Source: Bacteroidota bacterium (GTDB taxonomy: Bacteria > Bacteroidota > Bacteroidia > Bacteroidales > WCHB1-69). From it: a DNA stretch of 10,281 bases. The translations under genes and the position numbers were made by a program. This document shows, piece after piece, positions 1 through 7,512 of this stretch. The notes beneath the pieces were generated by a model, which saw nothing but the letters and a program-made list of their open reading frames with translations, was not told the DNA's origin and searched no databases. Location of the stretch: NCBI GenBank assembly GCA_023459435.1, contig JAEWUL010000225.1, positions 1 to 10,281 of the forward strand, in the 5' to 3' direction. Each line of letters opens with the position of its first letter. Positions within the stretch are counted from its first letter, which is position 1.

Positions 1-512
1 AACTCTTTATCAATGAAAATATCAAATTAGTGAATGATTTGAAGGGATATTTTGCTTCTCCGAACATCATGGGAGCTATTCAAAAATTGAATGAAGAGAC
101 CGATCGTTTGAAAAAAGAGGTGGAAGAGTATCAACAAGAAAAGACACAACAGTTTGCTAAAGAGATGGTTAATACTATTCAAAATATCAACGGCATGCAT
201 GTGATTCGTCACCAAAGTGATCTTTTACCTGAGATCATGAAACAAGCAGCCTATAAAATTAAAAATCATACAGAAAACCTTTTGGTTGTTTTAGGTTCCA
301 CTTTTGGTGAAAAACCCAATTTAATTGTAGCTTTATCAGATGATTTGGTAACAAATGGAATGAACGCCTCTCAATTGGTACGTGAAGCTGCTGCTTTAAT
401 ACAAGGTGGTGGTGGTGGACAACCAAATTTGGCAACTGCCGGTGGTAAAAATGTAAGCGGCATGGTAGCTGCAATTGAAAAAGTGATTGAAAAAGGGTGC
501 TTAAAAGCATAA
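1..512 (+). CDS. alaS: Alanyl-tRNA synthetase, C-terminal part (5' end outside window)
   Basis: AlaRS charges tRNA-Ala with alanine in the cytoplasm. Only the last 169 codons (reading from base 3) are present. The frame stays open to the window edge, so the GTG at 30 is an internal valine and not a start. Visible are a charged, coiled-coil-like stretch (about bases 84-150) and then the C-terminal DHHA1/C-Ala domain with its hallmark glycine cluster followed by QPNLATAGGK (bases 405-449), the glycine-rich motif near the end of AlaRS proteins. The catalytic and editing domains must lie upstream. The gene ends with TAA ten bases before the preferred uvrA start, with no terminator between, so the two are probably co-transcribed. 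DHHA1 also occurs in other DHH-family proteins, but the coiled coil plus this exact C-terminal motif favour AlaRS. Confidence 0.93.
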   Translation, partial: LFINENIKLVNDLKGYFASPNIMGAIQKLNEETDRLKKEVEEYQQEKTQQFAKEMVNTIQNINGMHVIRHQSDLLPEIMKQAAYKIKNHTENLLVVLGSTFGEKPNLIVALSDDLVTNGMNASQLVREAAALIQGGGGGQPNLATAGGKNVSGMVAAIEKVIEKGCLKA

Positions 513-522
513 TCATTTGGGA

Positions 523-3345
523 ATGAACGAATTTGCTGAGGACAAACTCATTATAACAGGAGCTAGGGAGAACAATTTGAAAAACGTTTCTTTGGAGATA
601 CCCCACCAAAAACTGGTTGTTATTACCGGATTAAGTGGTAGTGGTAAATCATCTTTGGCATTTGATACGATCTATGCTGAAGGTCAGAGAAGGTATATGG
701 AAACGTTTTCTTCTTATGCCCGTCAGTTTATTGGTAATATTGAACACCCTGATGTAGACAAGATTTCAGGATTAAACCCTGTGATCTCTATTGAGCAAAA
801 AACAGTGAATAAAAATCCCCGCTCTACGGTAGGTACGATCACTGAAGTATATGATTTTCTCAGGCTTCTTTATGCCAGAGTGGCTACAGCTTATTCTTAT
901 GTTACCGGAGAAAAAATGATCAGTTATCATGAAAAAGAGCTGATTGAGATCATCACTGAACATTATCCTGAAAAGAATATTGTCATCCTTGCCCCCTTAA
1001 TCAAAGGGAGAAAAGGGCACTATAAAGAACTCTTTGAAAACATTCGCAAACAAGGTTATACTAAAGTCAGAGTCGATGGTGAGATCGTTCAGTTATCACT
1101 AAACTTACAACTTGACCGATATAAAGTGCATGATATTGAAGTAGTTGTAGACAATTTACTGATTCGGGAACAAACGAGACAAAGGTTGGGCAATAGTATA
1201 AAACTGGCTCTTAAACTTGGAAAAGGAACTTTGATGGTGTATGATGTTGAAACAAATCAAGTTAAGAATTTCAGCAAGGAGTTGATGTGTCCGACTACAG
1301 GGATCTCCTATCCTGAGCCTGAACCCAATACATTCTCTTTCAACTCTCCTTATGGTGCATGTCCCAAATGTAATGGTTTGGGCCATATTTTAGAATTGGA
1401 TCTGGATAAAATTATACCCAACAAGAAAAAATCGATCAATGCCGGCGGTATTGAAATTATTGGAAATGCTAAGTCTAGTCAAATTTTCAGACAACTACAA
1501 GCACTTTCAGAAAAATATAGTTTCTCCTTGAATGAACCTATAGAAAATATTAGTGAACAAAACCTGAATTATATTTTATATGGGGCTCCTGATCCAATCT
1601 ATTTACCTTCAGTTATCAGCGGATTATCTCCCACAAAAACCTATTTTGAAGGGGTTGTCACTTTTATCAATAATATCGATATTGACTCCGTGCCGGCATC
1701 CATAAAGAAATGGGTCAATCAATTTATAAATGAAATGGTTTGTCCGGAATGTAAAGGGGCTCGATTACGAAAGGAATCGTTACATTTTAAAATTGGAGAT
1801 CAAAATATATCTGATCTCTCTATGATGGATATTTCTGAATTACAGGATTGGATTGAAAATTGTCCCGGTCTGCTTTCAGAACAACAAAATCAAATTGCCT
1901 ATGAAATCCTCCGAGAAATAGATTCCCGATTACGATTTCTGACCGATGTGGGAATTCAATATCTTTCTTTACACCGTCCTTCAAAATCTTTATCTGGGGG
2001 TGAAGCACAAAGAATTCGATTGGCCACACAGATTAGTTCTCAGTTAGTCAATGTGTTGTATATTCTCGATGAACCCAGTATAGGATTACATCAAAGGGAC
2101 AATCACAAGTTGATCCAATCACTTCAAAATCTAAGAGATAATGATAACTCGGTGATTGTTGTTGAACATGATGCAGATATGATGAAAGCCTCTGATTTTA
2201 TTATTGATATTGGACCTTATGCAGGTGAACACGGTGGAAAAATCGTTTTTGCTGGGACCTATCAGGAGATGATGAATGCACATACCTTAACCGCAGATTA
2301 TTTGTCCGGGAAATTAAAAATTGAGGTTCCAAAAGCGAGAAGGAAAGGGAATGGATACATTTTATCATTAAAAGGGGCTTCCGGAAACAATTTAAAAAAG
2401 GTGTCCGTTGATTTACCATTAGGGACGATGATCTGTGTAACAGGCGTTTCCGGAAGTGGAAAATCAACGCTAATCAATGAAACATTATATCCCATTTTGA
2501 ATAAGTTTTTCTTTAGGGCAGAGAAGAATCCATTGCCTTATGAGGAGATTACCGGAATGGAATATATAGACAAAGTGATCGAAATAGACCAGCATCCAAT
2601 TGGAAAGACTCCAAGGTCTAATCCGGCCACTTATGTAGGTGTATTTGATGAAATTCGCAAGTTGTTTGCCGAATTACCAGAAGCAAAAATAAGGGGTTAT
2701 AAACCGGGCCGTTTCTCGTTTAATGTTTCCGGTGGAAGATGTGAAGAGTGTAAAGGTGGCGGCGTAAAAACGATCGAAATGAACTTTCTTCCTGACGTAT
2801 ATGTGACCTGTGAGAAATGTAATGGGAGAAGATATAATGATGAAACATTAGAGATCAGATACAAAGGAAAATCGATTTATGATGTTTTGGAAATGGATAT
2901 AGAAACTGCCTTTGAGTTTTTTGAAAACATACCCCAAATTCATATCAAATTAAAAACACTGGTTGAAGTGGGTCTGGGCTATATCCGTCTAGGACAATCC
3001 TCTACAACCCTATCCGGCGGAGAAGCACAACGGGTAAAATTAGCGGAAGAACTATCCAAAAAAGATACCGGAAATACGTTCTATATCTTAGACGAGCCCA
3101 CAACAGGTCTCCATTTTCAGGATATTGCCATTTTGATGAATGTTCTAAACAAACTGGTTGAAAAAGGCAATACGGTTCTTATCATTGAACACAATATGGA
3201 TGTGATCAAATTAGCGGATCATATCATCGATTTAGGCCCGGAAGGGGGAAAAAATGGCGGTTTAATCCTTGCAAAAGGAACACCGGAAGAGATTGTTCAA
3301 CAGAAAGTTGGATTTACCTGGGAGTATTTAGCAGAAGTTTTATAA
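523..3345 (+). CDS. uvrA: UvrA, excinuclease ABC ATPase subunit
   Basis: UvrA is the DNA-damage-sensing ABC ATPase of nucleotide excision repair; it dimerises and loads UvrB at lesions. The 940-residue protein (normal length) has two ABC modules: Walker A GLSGSGKSS at 36-44 with signature LSGGEAQR at 490-497 and Walker B ILDEPSIGLH at 514-523; then Walker A GVSGSGKST at 641-649, signature at 830-837 and Walker B ILDEPTTGLH at 855-864. A UvrB-binding-type segment (KGRKGHYKEL, about 161-170) is present. The C-terminal zinc finger is intact (C740, C743, C763, C766), and another Cys pair is C407/C410. The first zinc finger is unusual: C256 and C280/C283 are kept, but the expected second Cys is Thr259 (CPTTG). 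ATG 523 is preferred over in-frame TTG 517 because it leaves the usual short UvrA N-terminus; TTG would add two residues. It may be one of two uvrA paralogues in the genome. Confidence 0.97.
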   Translation: MNEFAEDKLIITGARENNLKNVSLEIPHQKLVVITGLSGSGKSSLAFDTIYAEGQRRYMETFSSYARQFIGNIEHPDVDKISGLNPVISIEQKTVNKNPRSTVGTITEVYDFLRLLYARVATAYSYVTGEKMISYHEKELIEIITEHYPEKNIVILAPLIKGRKGHYKELFENIRKQGYTKVRVDGEIVQLSLNLQLDRYKVHDIEVVVDNLLIREQTRQRLGNSIKLALKLGKGTLMVYDVETNQVKNFSKELMCPTTGISYPEPEPNTFSFNSPYGACPKCNGLGHILELDLDKIIPNKKKSINAGGIEIIGNAKSSQIFRQLQALSEKYSFSLNEPIENISEQNLNYILYGAPDPIYLPSVISGLSPTKTYFEGVVTFINNIDIDSVPASIKKWVNQFINEMVCPECKGARLRKESLHFKIGDQNISDLSMMDISELQDWIENCPGLLSEQQNQIAYEILREIDSRLRFLTDVGIQYLSLHRPSKSLSGGEAQRIRLATQISSQLVNVLYILDEPSIGLHQRDNHKLIQSLQNLRDNDNSVIVVEHDADMMKASDFIIDIGPYAGEHGGKIVFAGTYQEMMNAHTLTADYLSGKLKIEVPKARRKGNGYILSLKGASGNNLKKVSVDLPLGTMICVTGVSGSGKSTLINETLYPILNKFFFRAEKNPLPYEEITGMEYIDKVIEIDQHPIGKTPRSNPATYVGVFDEIRKLFAELPEAKIRGYKPGRFSFNVSGGRCEECKGGGVKTIEMNFLPDVYVTCEKCNGRRYNDETLEIRYKGKSIYDVLEMDIETAFEFFENIPQIHIKLKTLVEVGLGYIRLGQSSTTLSGGEAQRVKLAEELSKKDTGNTFYILDEPTTGLHFQDIAILMNVLNKLVEKGNTVLIIEHNMDVIKLADHIIDLGPEGGKNGGLILAKGTPEEIVQQKVGFTWEYLAEVL

Positions 3346-3349
3346 CTTC

Positions 3350-3376
3350 AAAGTCGATAGTCTATTGACTTTTTTT
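3350..3376 (+). terminator. Probable intrinsic terminator of the alaS-uvrA unit
   Basis: Five bases after the uvrA stop lies an inverted repeat: AAAGTC, G, ATAG, T, CTAT, T, GACTTT (3350-3372). It can form about nine base pairs, including one G-T wobble, with a small loop. It runs directly into seven T residues (3370-3376), as expected of a rho-independent terminator on the plus strand. The minus-strand side lacks a comparable T-run, so it is a weak terminator at best for rho. The T-run overlaps the rho stop codon (3375-3377), so the two convergent genes are separated by almost nothing else. Confidence 0.7.
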
Positions 3377-5201
3377 ACCCATTCATTGTGATTAGAAACT
3401 CTTCGTTAGATCTGGTTCTCGCCATTTTATCTTTAATGAACTCCATTGCTTCGATTGTGGTCATGTCAGCAAGGTGATTTCTTAGAATCCAAACTCTTTG
3501 TAGTGTTTCAGGACTTTGAAGTAAATCATCTCTACGGGTACTTGATGCCACAATATCGACAGCCGGATAGATTCTCTTGTTCGACAATCTTCTATCCAAT
3601 TGAAGCTCCATGTTACCGGTACCTTTAAATTCTTCAAAAATAACCTCATCCATTCTGGATCCTGTATCGATCAAAGCAGTAGAAATGATAGTTAATGAAC
3701 CTCCATTTTCGATATTTCTGGCAGCACCGAAGAATCTCTTAGGTTTTTGTAATGCGTTGGCTTCTACTCCACCCGATAACACTTTACCGGAAGCAGGTTG
3801 TACTGTATTGAATGCACGAGCTAAACGGGTAATAGAATCCAGTAAAATACAAACATCATGTCCACATTCTACCATTCTTTTAGCTTTTTCAAGAATGATA
3901 TTGGCAATCTTAACATGTCTGTCTGCCGGTTCATCGAAAGTAGATGAAACTACTTCTGCTTTAACGCTTCTTTGCATATCTGTTACCTCTTCTGGTCTTT
4001 CATCTATCAATAAGATGATCAAATAGATTTCAGGATGATTGGCAGCTATGGCGTTGGCTATCTCTTTCAATAAAACTGTTTTACCGGTTTTAGGTTGCGC
4101 TACGATCAAACCACGTTGTCCTTTCCCTATAGGAGCAAATAGATCGATCACTCTGGTACATAAATTGGATCCCGGATGTCCTGTCAGGTTGATTTTCTCA
4201 TTAGGGAACATGGGTGTTAAATAATCAAACGGGATTCTATCTCTGATCTCTTCAGGAGCTTTACCATTAATACGGTCGATATGTGTTAAAGGAAAATATT
4301 TTTCACCATTACGAGGAGGTCTGATGGTTCCTTGAATGGTATCCCCATTTTTTAAACCAAAAAGTTTGATTTGAGCACTGGAAACGTACACATCATCCGG
4401 AGATGGGAGGTAGTTGTAATCTGAAGAGCGTAGGAATCCGCAATTATCATTGGTTATTTCAAGTACACCTTCTCCAATGACAGCACCATTAAATTCAGAA
4501 TTCATAATCAGATCCCAAAGTTCATCTTTAGGTTCCTGTTTTTCAACCACTTCAATTGGCTTTACAGGAGCTGATTCGGGAGCTGGTGTTGTGTTTTCTT
4601 CCTCTTCTTCCTCCTCTGAATCTATTGTAACTTCTGGTTGAACAGGAATTAATGGAATCTCCTCTTCAGGGATCTCCACTTCAATAACCTCGTGCACCAA
4701 TGTATCATCATCTAAAAACAACTCTGCAGAAATCTCAGGAGAAACAACTGGTTTTTTAAGTGTTGTTTTTGTGCTTAATTTTAAACTGGGGTCAAAGTTT
4801 TTGTTCCGTTCTTGTTTCACTTTATCTCTGAAAGAGTACTCTGTTTGAACAGGTTCTTCAATAAAAGATGTTTTAGATTGTTTTTTCTCAAGATATTCCA
4901 GTTTTTCCAACTCTTCAATGGTAAGAAAAGAATCTTTGGATTTGGTATCAGATAACTTTTTTCTACCTCTTGTTTTAGGGATAGGGGTTGAAATGGGTTG
5001 ATCAGAAGGGGGAAGTTCAGGGTCAGTTTGAAGATTGACGATTTCTACTGTTGGTTCAATTTCAAATTTTGAATCTTCAATGACTTGCTTGGTCACTTGT
5101 CTGGAAGATAAACCGTTTTCTTTGATTTTGTTGGTGTCAGATGTGGCAACTGGGGAAGAGATTCTTTTTCTCTTGCGTCCACTTTCTTGAGGATTAGTCA
5201 T
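3375..5201 (-). CDS. rho: Transcription termination factor Rho with long N-terminal extension
   Basis: Rho is a hexameric RNA-dependent helicase/ATPase that terminates transcription. The protein has 608 residues, against about 420 in E. coli. Residues about 240-313 form the cold-shock-like RNA-binding domain ([41 protein letters not shown]). The ATPase core follows: [15 protein letters not shown] (361-375, Walker A), [10 protein letters not shown] (397-406), [12 protein letters not shown] (452-463, Walker B), [20 protein letters not shown] (476-495, Q-loop region) and [11 protein letters not shown] (523-533, R-loop region). Residues 1-239 are low-complexity: basic at the start (GRKRKR at 8-13), then rich in Lys, Pro, Thr and Glu, with seven consecutive Glu at 196-202. 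I cannot recognise the usual Rho_N helical domain there. The ATG at 5201 has an in-frame stop three codons upstream, so nothing is missing from the N-terminus. It appears to be transcribed from its own promoter. Confidence 0.97.
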   Translation of the reverse strand: MTNPQESGRKRKRISSPVATSDTNKIKENGLSSRQVTKQVIEDSKFEIEPTVEIVNLQTDPELPPSDQPISTPIPKTRGRKKLSDTKSKDSFLTIEELEKLEYLEKKQSKTSFIEEPVQTEYSFRDKVKQERNKNFDPSLKLSTKTTLKKPVVSPEISAELFLDDDTLVHEVIEVEIPEEEIPLIPVQPEVTIDSEEEEEEENTTPAPESAPVKPIEVVEKQEPKDELWDLIMNSEFNGAVIGEGVLEITNDNCGFLRSSDYNYLPSPDDVYVSSAQIKLFGLKNGDTIQGTIRPPRNGEKYFPLTHIDRINGKAPEEIRDRIPFDYLTPMFPNEKINLTGHPGSNLCTRVIDLFAPIGKGQRGLIVAQPKTGKTVLLKEIANAIAANHPEIYLIILLIDERPEEVTDMQRSVKAEVVSSTFDEPADRHVKIANIILEKAKRMVECGHDVCILLDSITRLARAFNTVQPASGKVLSGGVEANALQKPKRFFGAARNIENGGSLTIISTALIDTGSRMDEVIFEEFKGTGNMELQLDRRLSNKRIYPAVDIVASSTRRDDLLQSPETLQRVWILRNHLADMTTIEAMEFIKDKMARTRSNEEFLITMNG

Positions 5202-5286
5202 AAATTTTTAAAAAATAAAAACACTTGAATTGATTACTAATAAAGAACTAGTTTTGTAATCCGATAGGAGTTAAAAAATTACGCTG

Positions 5287-5294
5287 CAAAGATA
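5287..5294 (-). promoter_or_regulatory. Candidate rho promoter, Bacteroidota -7 element
   Basis: Read on the minus strand, this is TATCTTTG followed by CA, an exact match to the Bacteroidota housekeeping -7 consensus TAnnTTTG. The -33 element is weaker: GTTG at 5315-5312 is 17 bases upstream, a little close. A run of nine T (minus strand, 5304-5296) fills most of the spacer. Transcription would start near 5280, giving rho a leader of about 80 bases. The site sits just after the stop codon of the upstream gene (5317), which indicates that rho is not solely dependent on the four-gene cluster. Confidence 0.6.
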
Positions 5295-5316
5295 TAAAAA
5301 AAAATAATATACAACA

Positions 5317-6579
5317 CTATGTTTTTTGTTTTTCTTTTTTTGCTGCAGGAAACAGTACATTGTTGAGTATTAACCTATACCCTGGGGAATTTGGGAACAA
5401 ATTTAAGTCTGTTGGAGGATCGTAAATGAAGTGTTGATAGTCATCGGGATCGTGTCCGCTATAATAGGTAAAAGTCCCTTTTCCGAAAGTACCGTGCAAA
5501 TATCTTACTTCCTCAAAAAGCTTTGTTTCCCCAAGAATGGTAACGCTCGGTTTCACTTTAGATCTTCTAAATGCTGTTGTTTGCCCCATAAACCCTGAAA
5601 TTACATTTTGATGATTTTGACACAACATGGTTGGAATCGGATCCCATTTTGCAGAAAATTCAAAGAGAGTAAAGTAATCGTTTTTTTTATTTGATAAATG
5701 CATATTTGGATCCACGTCAATATCAGATATTTCGTAGGTATATGGATTGGTAACGATTGTAAAATCTGTAAATGCCAAACAGTTATTATAGTTGAGTTTA
5801 CTTTGAGCATTTGGTTCAATAGGGTCGCCATCGAATGGGGTATCACAAATATCAACTCCATCTGCGGCAAGAGCCACATCAAAACTATCCGGCCCTGAAC
5901 ACATAGCAAACAGATAGCCTCCACCGGCCACAAAATCTCTGATTTTTTTGGCAACAGCAAGTTTCAGTTGGGATACTTTGCTAAATCCCAGTTTACGAGC
6001 CATCTCTTCATTTGCTTTAACATCCTCTATATACCAGGATGCATTGCGGTAGTTTCCCCAAAATTTACCATATTGTCCTGTAAAGTCTTCGTGATGGAGG
6101 TGAAGCCAATCATACTGTGCAAGGTTTCCGAGTATCACCTCTTCGTCATAAATGATTTCATATGGGATCTCTGCGTAGGTAAGGGCTAATGTAACGGCAT
6201 CATCCCAAGGCAGTTTATTCTTAGGTGAATATACTGCTATTTTGGGAAGTTTTGTCAATCTGATCTCATCCATATTGTTTTCATTGGATGAAATTTCGGT
6301 CAGGATCGCAGTTGCTTGAACATCAGCAATCACTTGATAGGATACACCTCTTACAACACATTCATCTTCAACTACCTGACTATAATAAAGCATAAAACTA
6401 CCCCCCTTATAGTTTAACAACCAACTGACATCGATTCCTTTAGAAATGGACATAAACGCAATCCCATAAGCTTTGAGATGGTTTTTTTGTGTCAGATCCA
6501 TGGGTATCAGAATATAGCTTGCAAAGGAACCCAAAGAGATGGATAAAACAACGATAAGAGTAAGTATTTTTTTATACAT
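5317..6579 (-). CDS. Exported protein of unknown function, amidotransferase-like ('asparagine synthetase B' type label)
   Basis: This 420-residue protein has an N-terminal export signal (MYKK, hydrophobic stretch 5-18, SFA before a likely cleavage after residue 20), so it probably acts in the periplasm or envelope. From memory, similar Bacteroidota proteins often carry the label 'asparagine synthetase B'. That is not supported: there is no N-terminal catalytic Cys2, no AsnB domain layout, and the PP-loop SGGxDS is only mimicked by SGPDS (228-232). A better match is GGGYLFAMCSG (219-229), resembling the strand and nucleophile elbow of class I glutamine-amidotransferase-like folds, with C227 in the nucleophile position. 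Other notable stretches are WLHLHHEDFTGQYGKFW (158-174) and YYSGHDPDD (372-380). The start at 6579 is chosen because the longer in-frame reading from 6672 would bury the signal peptide and overlap the upstream gene. It is the last gene of the cluster, 22 bases after the transferase gene. Confidence 0.8.
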   Translation of the reverse strand: MYKKILTLIVVLSISLGSFASYILIPMDLTQKNHLKAYGIAFMSISKGIDVSWLLNYKGGSFMLYYSQVVEDECVVRGVSYQVIADVQATAILTEISSNENNMDEIRLTKLPKIAVYSPKNKLPWDDAVTLALTYAEIPYEIIYDEEVILGNLAQYDWLHLHHEDFTGQYGKFWGNYRNASWYIEDVKANEEMARKLGFSKVSQLKLAVAKKIRDFVAGGGYLFAMCSGPDSFDVALAADGVDICDTPFDGDPIEPNAQSKLNYNNCLAFTDFTIVTNPYTYEISDIDVDPNMHLSNKKNDYFTLFEFSAKWDPIPTMLCQNHQNVISGFMGQTTAFRRSKVKPSVTILGETKLFEEVRYLHGTFGKGTFTYYSGHDPDDYQHFIYDPPTDLNLFPNSPGYRLILNNVLFPAAKKEKQKT

Positions 6580-6601
6580 TGGGAACAATTTTATTGAAAA
6601 A

Positions 6602-7501
6602 CTATAATGTTGCTGCAATAGCAATAGAATATAATTTAGTAAATGCAGTATCTCCTCTGGAAGAAAGAACACAAGGGACTTTTGCTCCAGCTAAAAAGGC
6701 ACCACATTCTGCTTTATTGAATTTGGTAGAACATTTATAAAAGACATTTCCACTTTCAATATTGGGGAATAAAAGGGCATCCGCATCACCACAAACACCA
6801 CCGGTCATTTTCTTGATTTTAGCTGCTTCTTCATCTAAAGCCACATCCAAAGAAAGTGGACCTTCCACTAAAGCACCTGAAATTTGACCTCTATCTGCCA
6901 TTTTTGATAAGATTGCTCCATCTACACAAGCTTGCATTCCTGCAGACATCTGCTCTGTTGCTGCAATTATAGCCACTTTGGGTTGTTTTATCCCTATAGC
7001 ATGTGCTGTATCAATCATTGATTTTAAAATGAATTGTTTTTGTTTTAAATCAGGATTTAAAATAATAGCACAATCACTGGCAATAATTAACTTATGATAA
7101 GCTGGGTTTTCAAAAACGGCAATATGTGTAATTGTGGCATTTGGTGGACACAATCCTCTCTCTTTATTGAGGATAGCACGCATATATTTATCTGTAGTTA
7201 ATGACCCTTTCATTAAGATATCACCTTCTCCATTATTGATTAAATCACAACATTTGGTTGCTGCTTTGGTATCAACAGGTTCATGAATCATTGTAAATTT
7301 TGAACTATCAATGTTTAAATCTTCACAAACTTTTTTCATAATATCCTGATCTCCCACAAGGGTTGCTTCAATAATACCCATCTCCACAGCATGGTTCACT
7401 GCTTCAATAGTATGTTCATCATTTGCAAATGCAGCTATTAATCTTTTTTTGGGTTTAGATTTTACTAACTCTACAACTTGATCTAATTTTGTAATGTTCA
7501 T
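6602..7501 (-). CDS. ptb: Phosphate acetyl/butyryltransferase family protein
   Basis: Members of this family reversibly move an acyl group between CoA and phosphate (acyl-CoA + Pi to acyl-phosphate + CoA) in the cytoplasm. The 299 residues match the compact phosphate butyryltransferase length (about 300) rather than long Pta enzymes. Recognisable family segments are the N-terminal AxANDEHTIEAV region (24-35), ILMKGSLTTDKYMRAIL (95-111), the GPLSLDVAL stretch (214-222), LLFPNIESGNVFYK (243-256) and the C-terminal SSRGDTAFTKLYSIAIA (280-296). Acyl specificity (butyryl, acetyl, branched-chain) cannot be read from sequence. Ptb genes are often paired with an acyl kinase gene (buk), but none is adjacent here: the neighbours are a peptidase gene 11 bases upstream and the exported protein gene 22 bases downstream. 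Start ATG at 7501, stop TAG. The symbol reflects the family and is not proof of substrate. Confidence 0.88.
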   Translation of the reverse strand: MNITKLDQVVELVKSKPKKRLIAAFANDEHTIEAVNHAVEMGIIEATLVGDQDIMKKVCEDLNIDSSKFTMIHEPVDTKAATKCCDLINNGEGDILMKGSLTTDKYMRAILNKERGLCPPNATITHIAVFENPAYHKLIIASDCAIILNPDLKQKQFILKSMIDTAHAIGIKQPKVAIIAATEQMSAGMQACVDGAILSKMADRGQISGALVEGPLSLDVALDEEAAKIKKMTGGVCGDADALLFPNIESGNVFYKCSTKFNKAECGAFLAGAKVPCVLSSRGDTAFTKLYSIAIAATL

Positions 7502-7512
7502 AATGTTCTCTT

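Noticed and set aside
405..419. GGT tandem repeat
   Set aside because: It encodes the conserved glycine cluster of the AlaRS C-terminal domain and is explained by protein conservation, not a microsatellite.
30..512. A complete 160-residue small protein starting at GTG 30
   Set aside because: The frame continues without a stop to the window edge and the protein matches the C-terminal end of AlaRS, so this is a truncated gene.
3610..4026. Open frame of 138 codons on the plus strand, opposite rho
   Set aside because: It lies wholly inside the highly conserved rho ATPase core and reads as an antisense shadow with no recognisable domain or start context.
4599..4620. CTT/CCT-rich simple repeat tract
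   Set aside because: It is the antisense reading of the Glu run in the disordered part of Rho; codons are mixed GAA/GAG and it looks like coding low complexity, not a phase-variable repeat.
5895..5925. True asparagine synthetase PP-loop in the exported protein
   Set aside because: The SGPDS segment is one residue shorter than SGGxDS, the rest of the AsnB domain is not seen, and the protein has an export signal.
6580..6672. Longer N-terminus (31 extra codons) for the exported protein, starting at 6672
   Set aside because: It would overlap the end of the phosphate acyltransferase gene and place the signal peptide internally; the ATG at 6579 gives a normal signal peptide.
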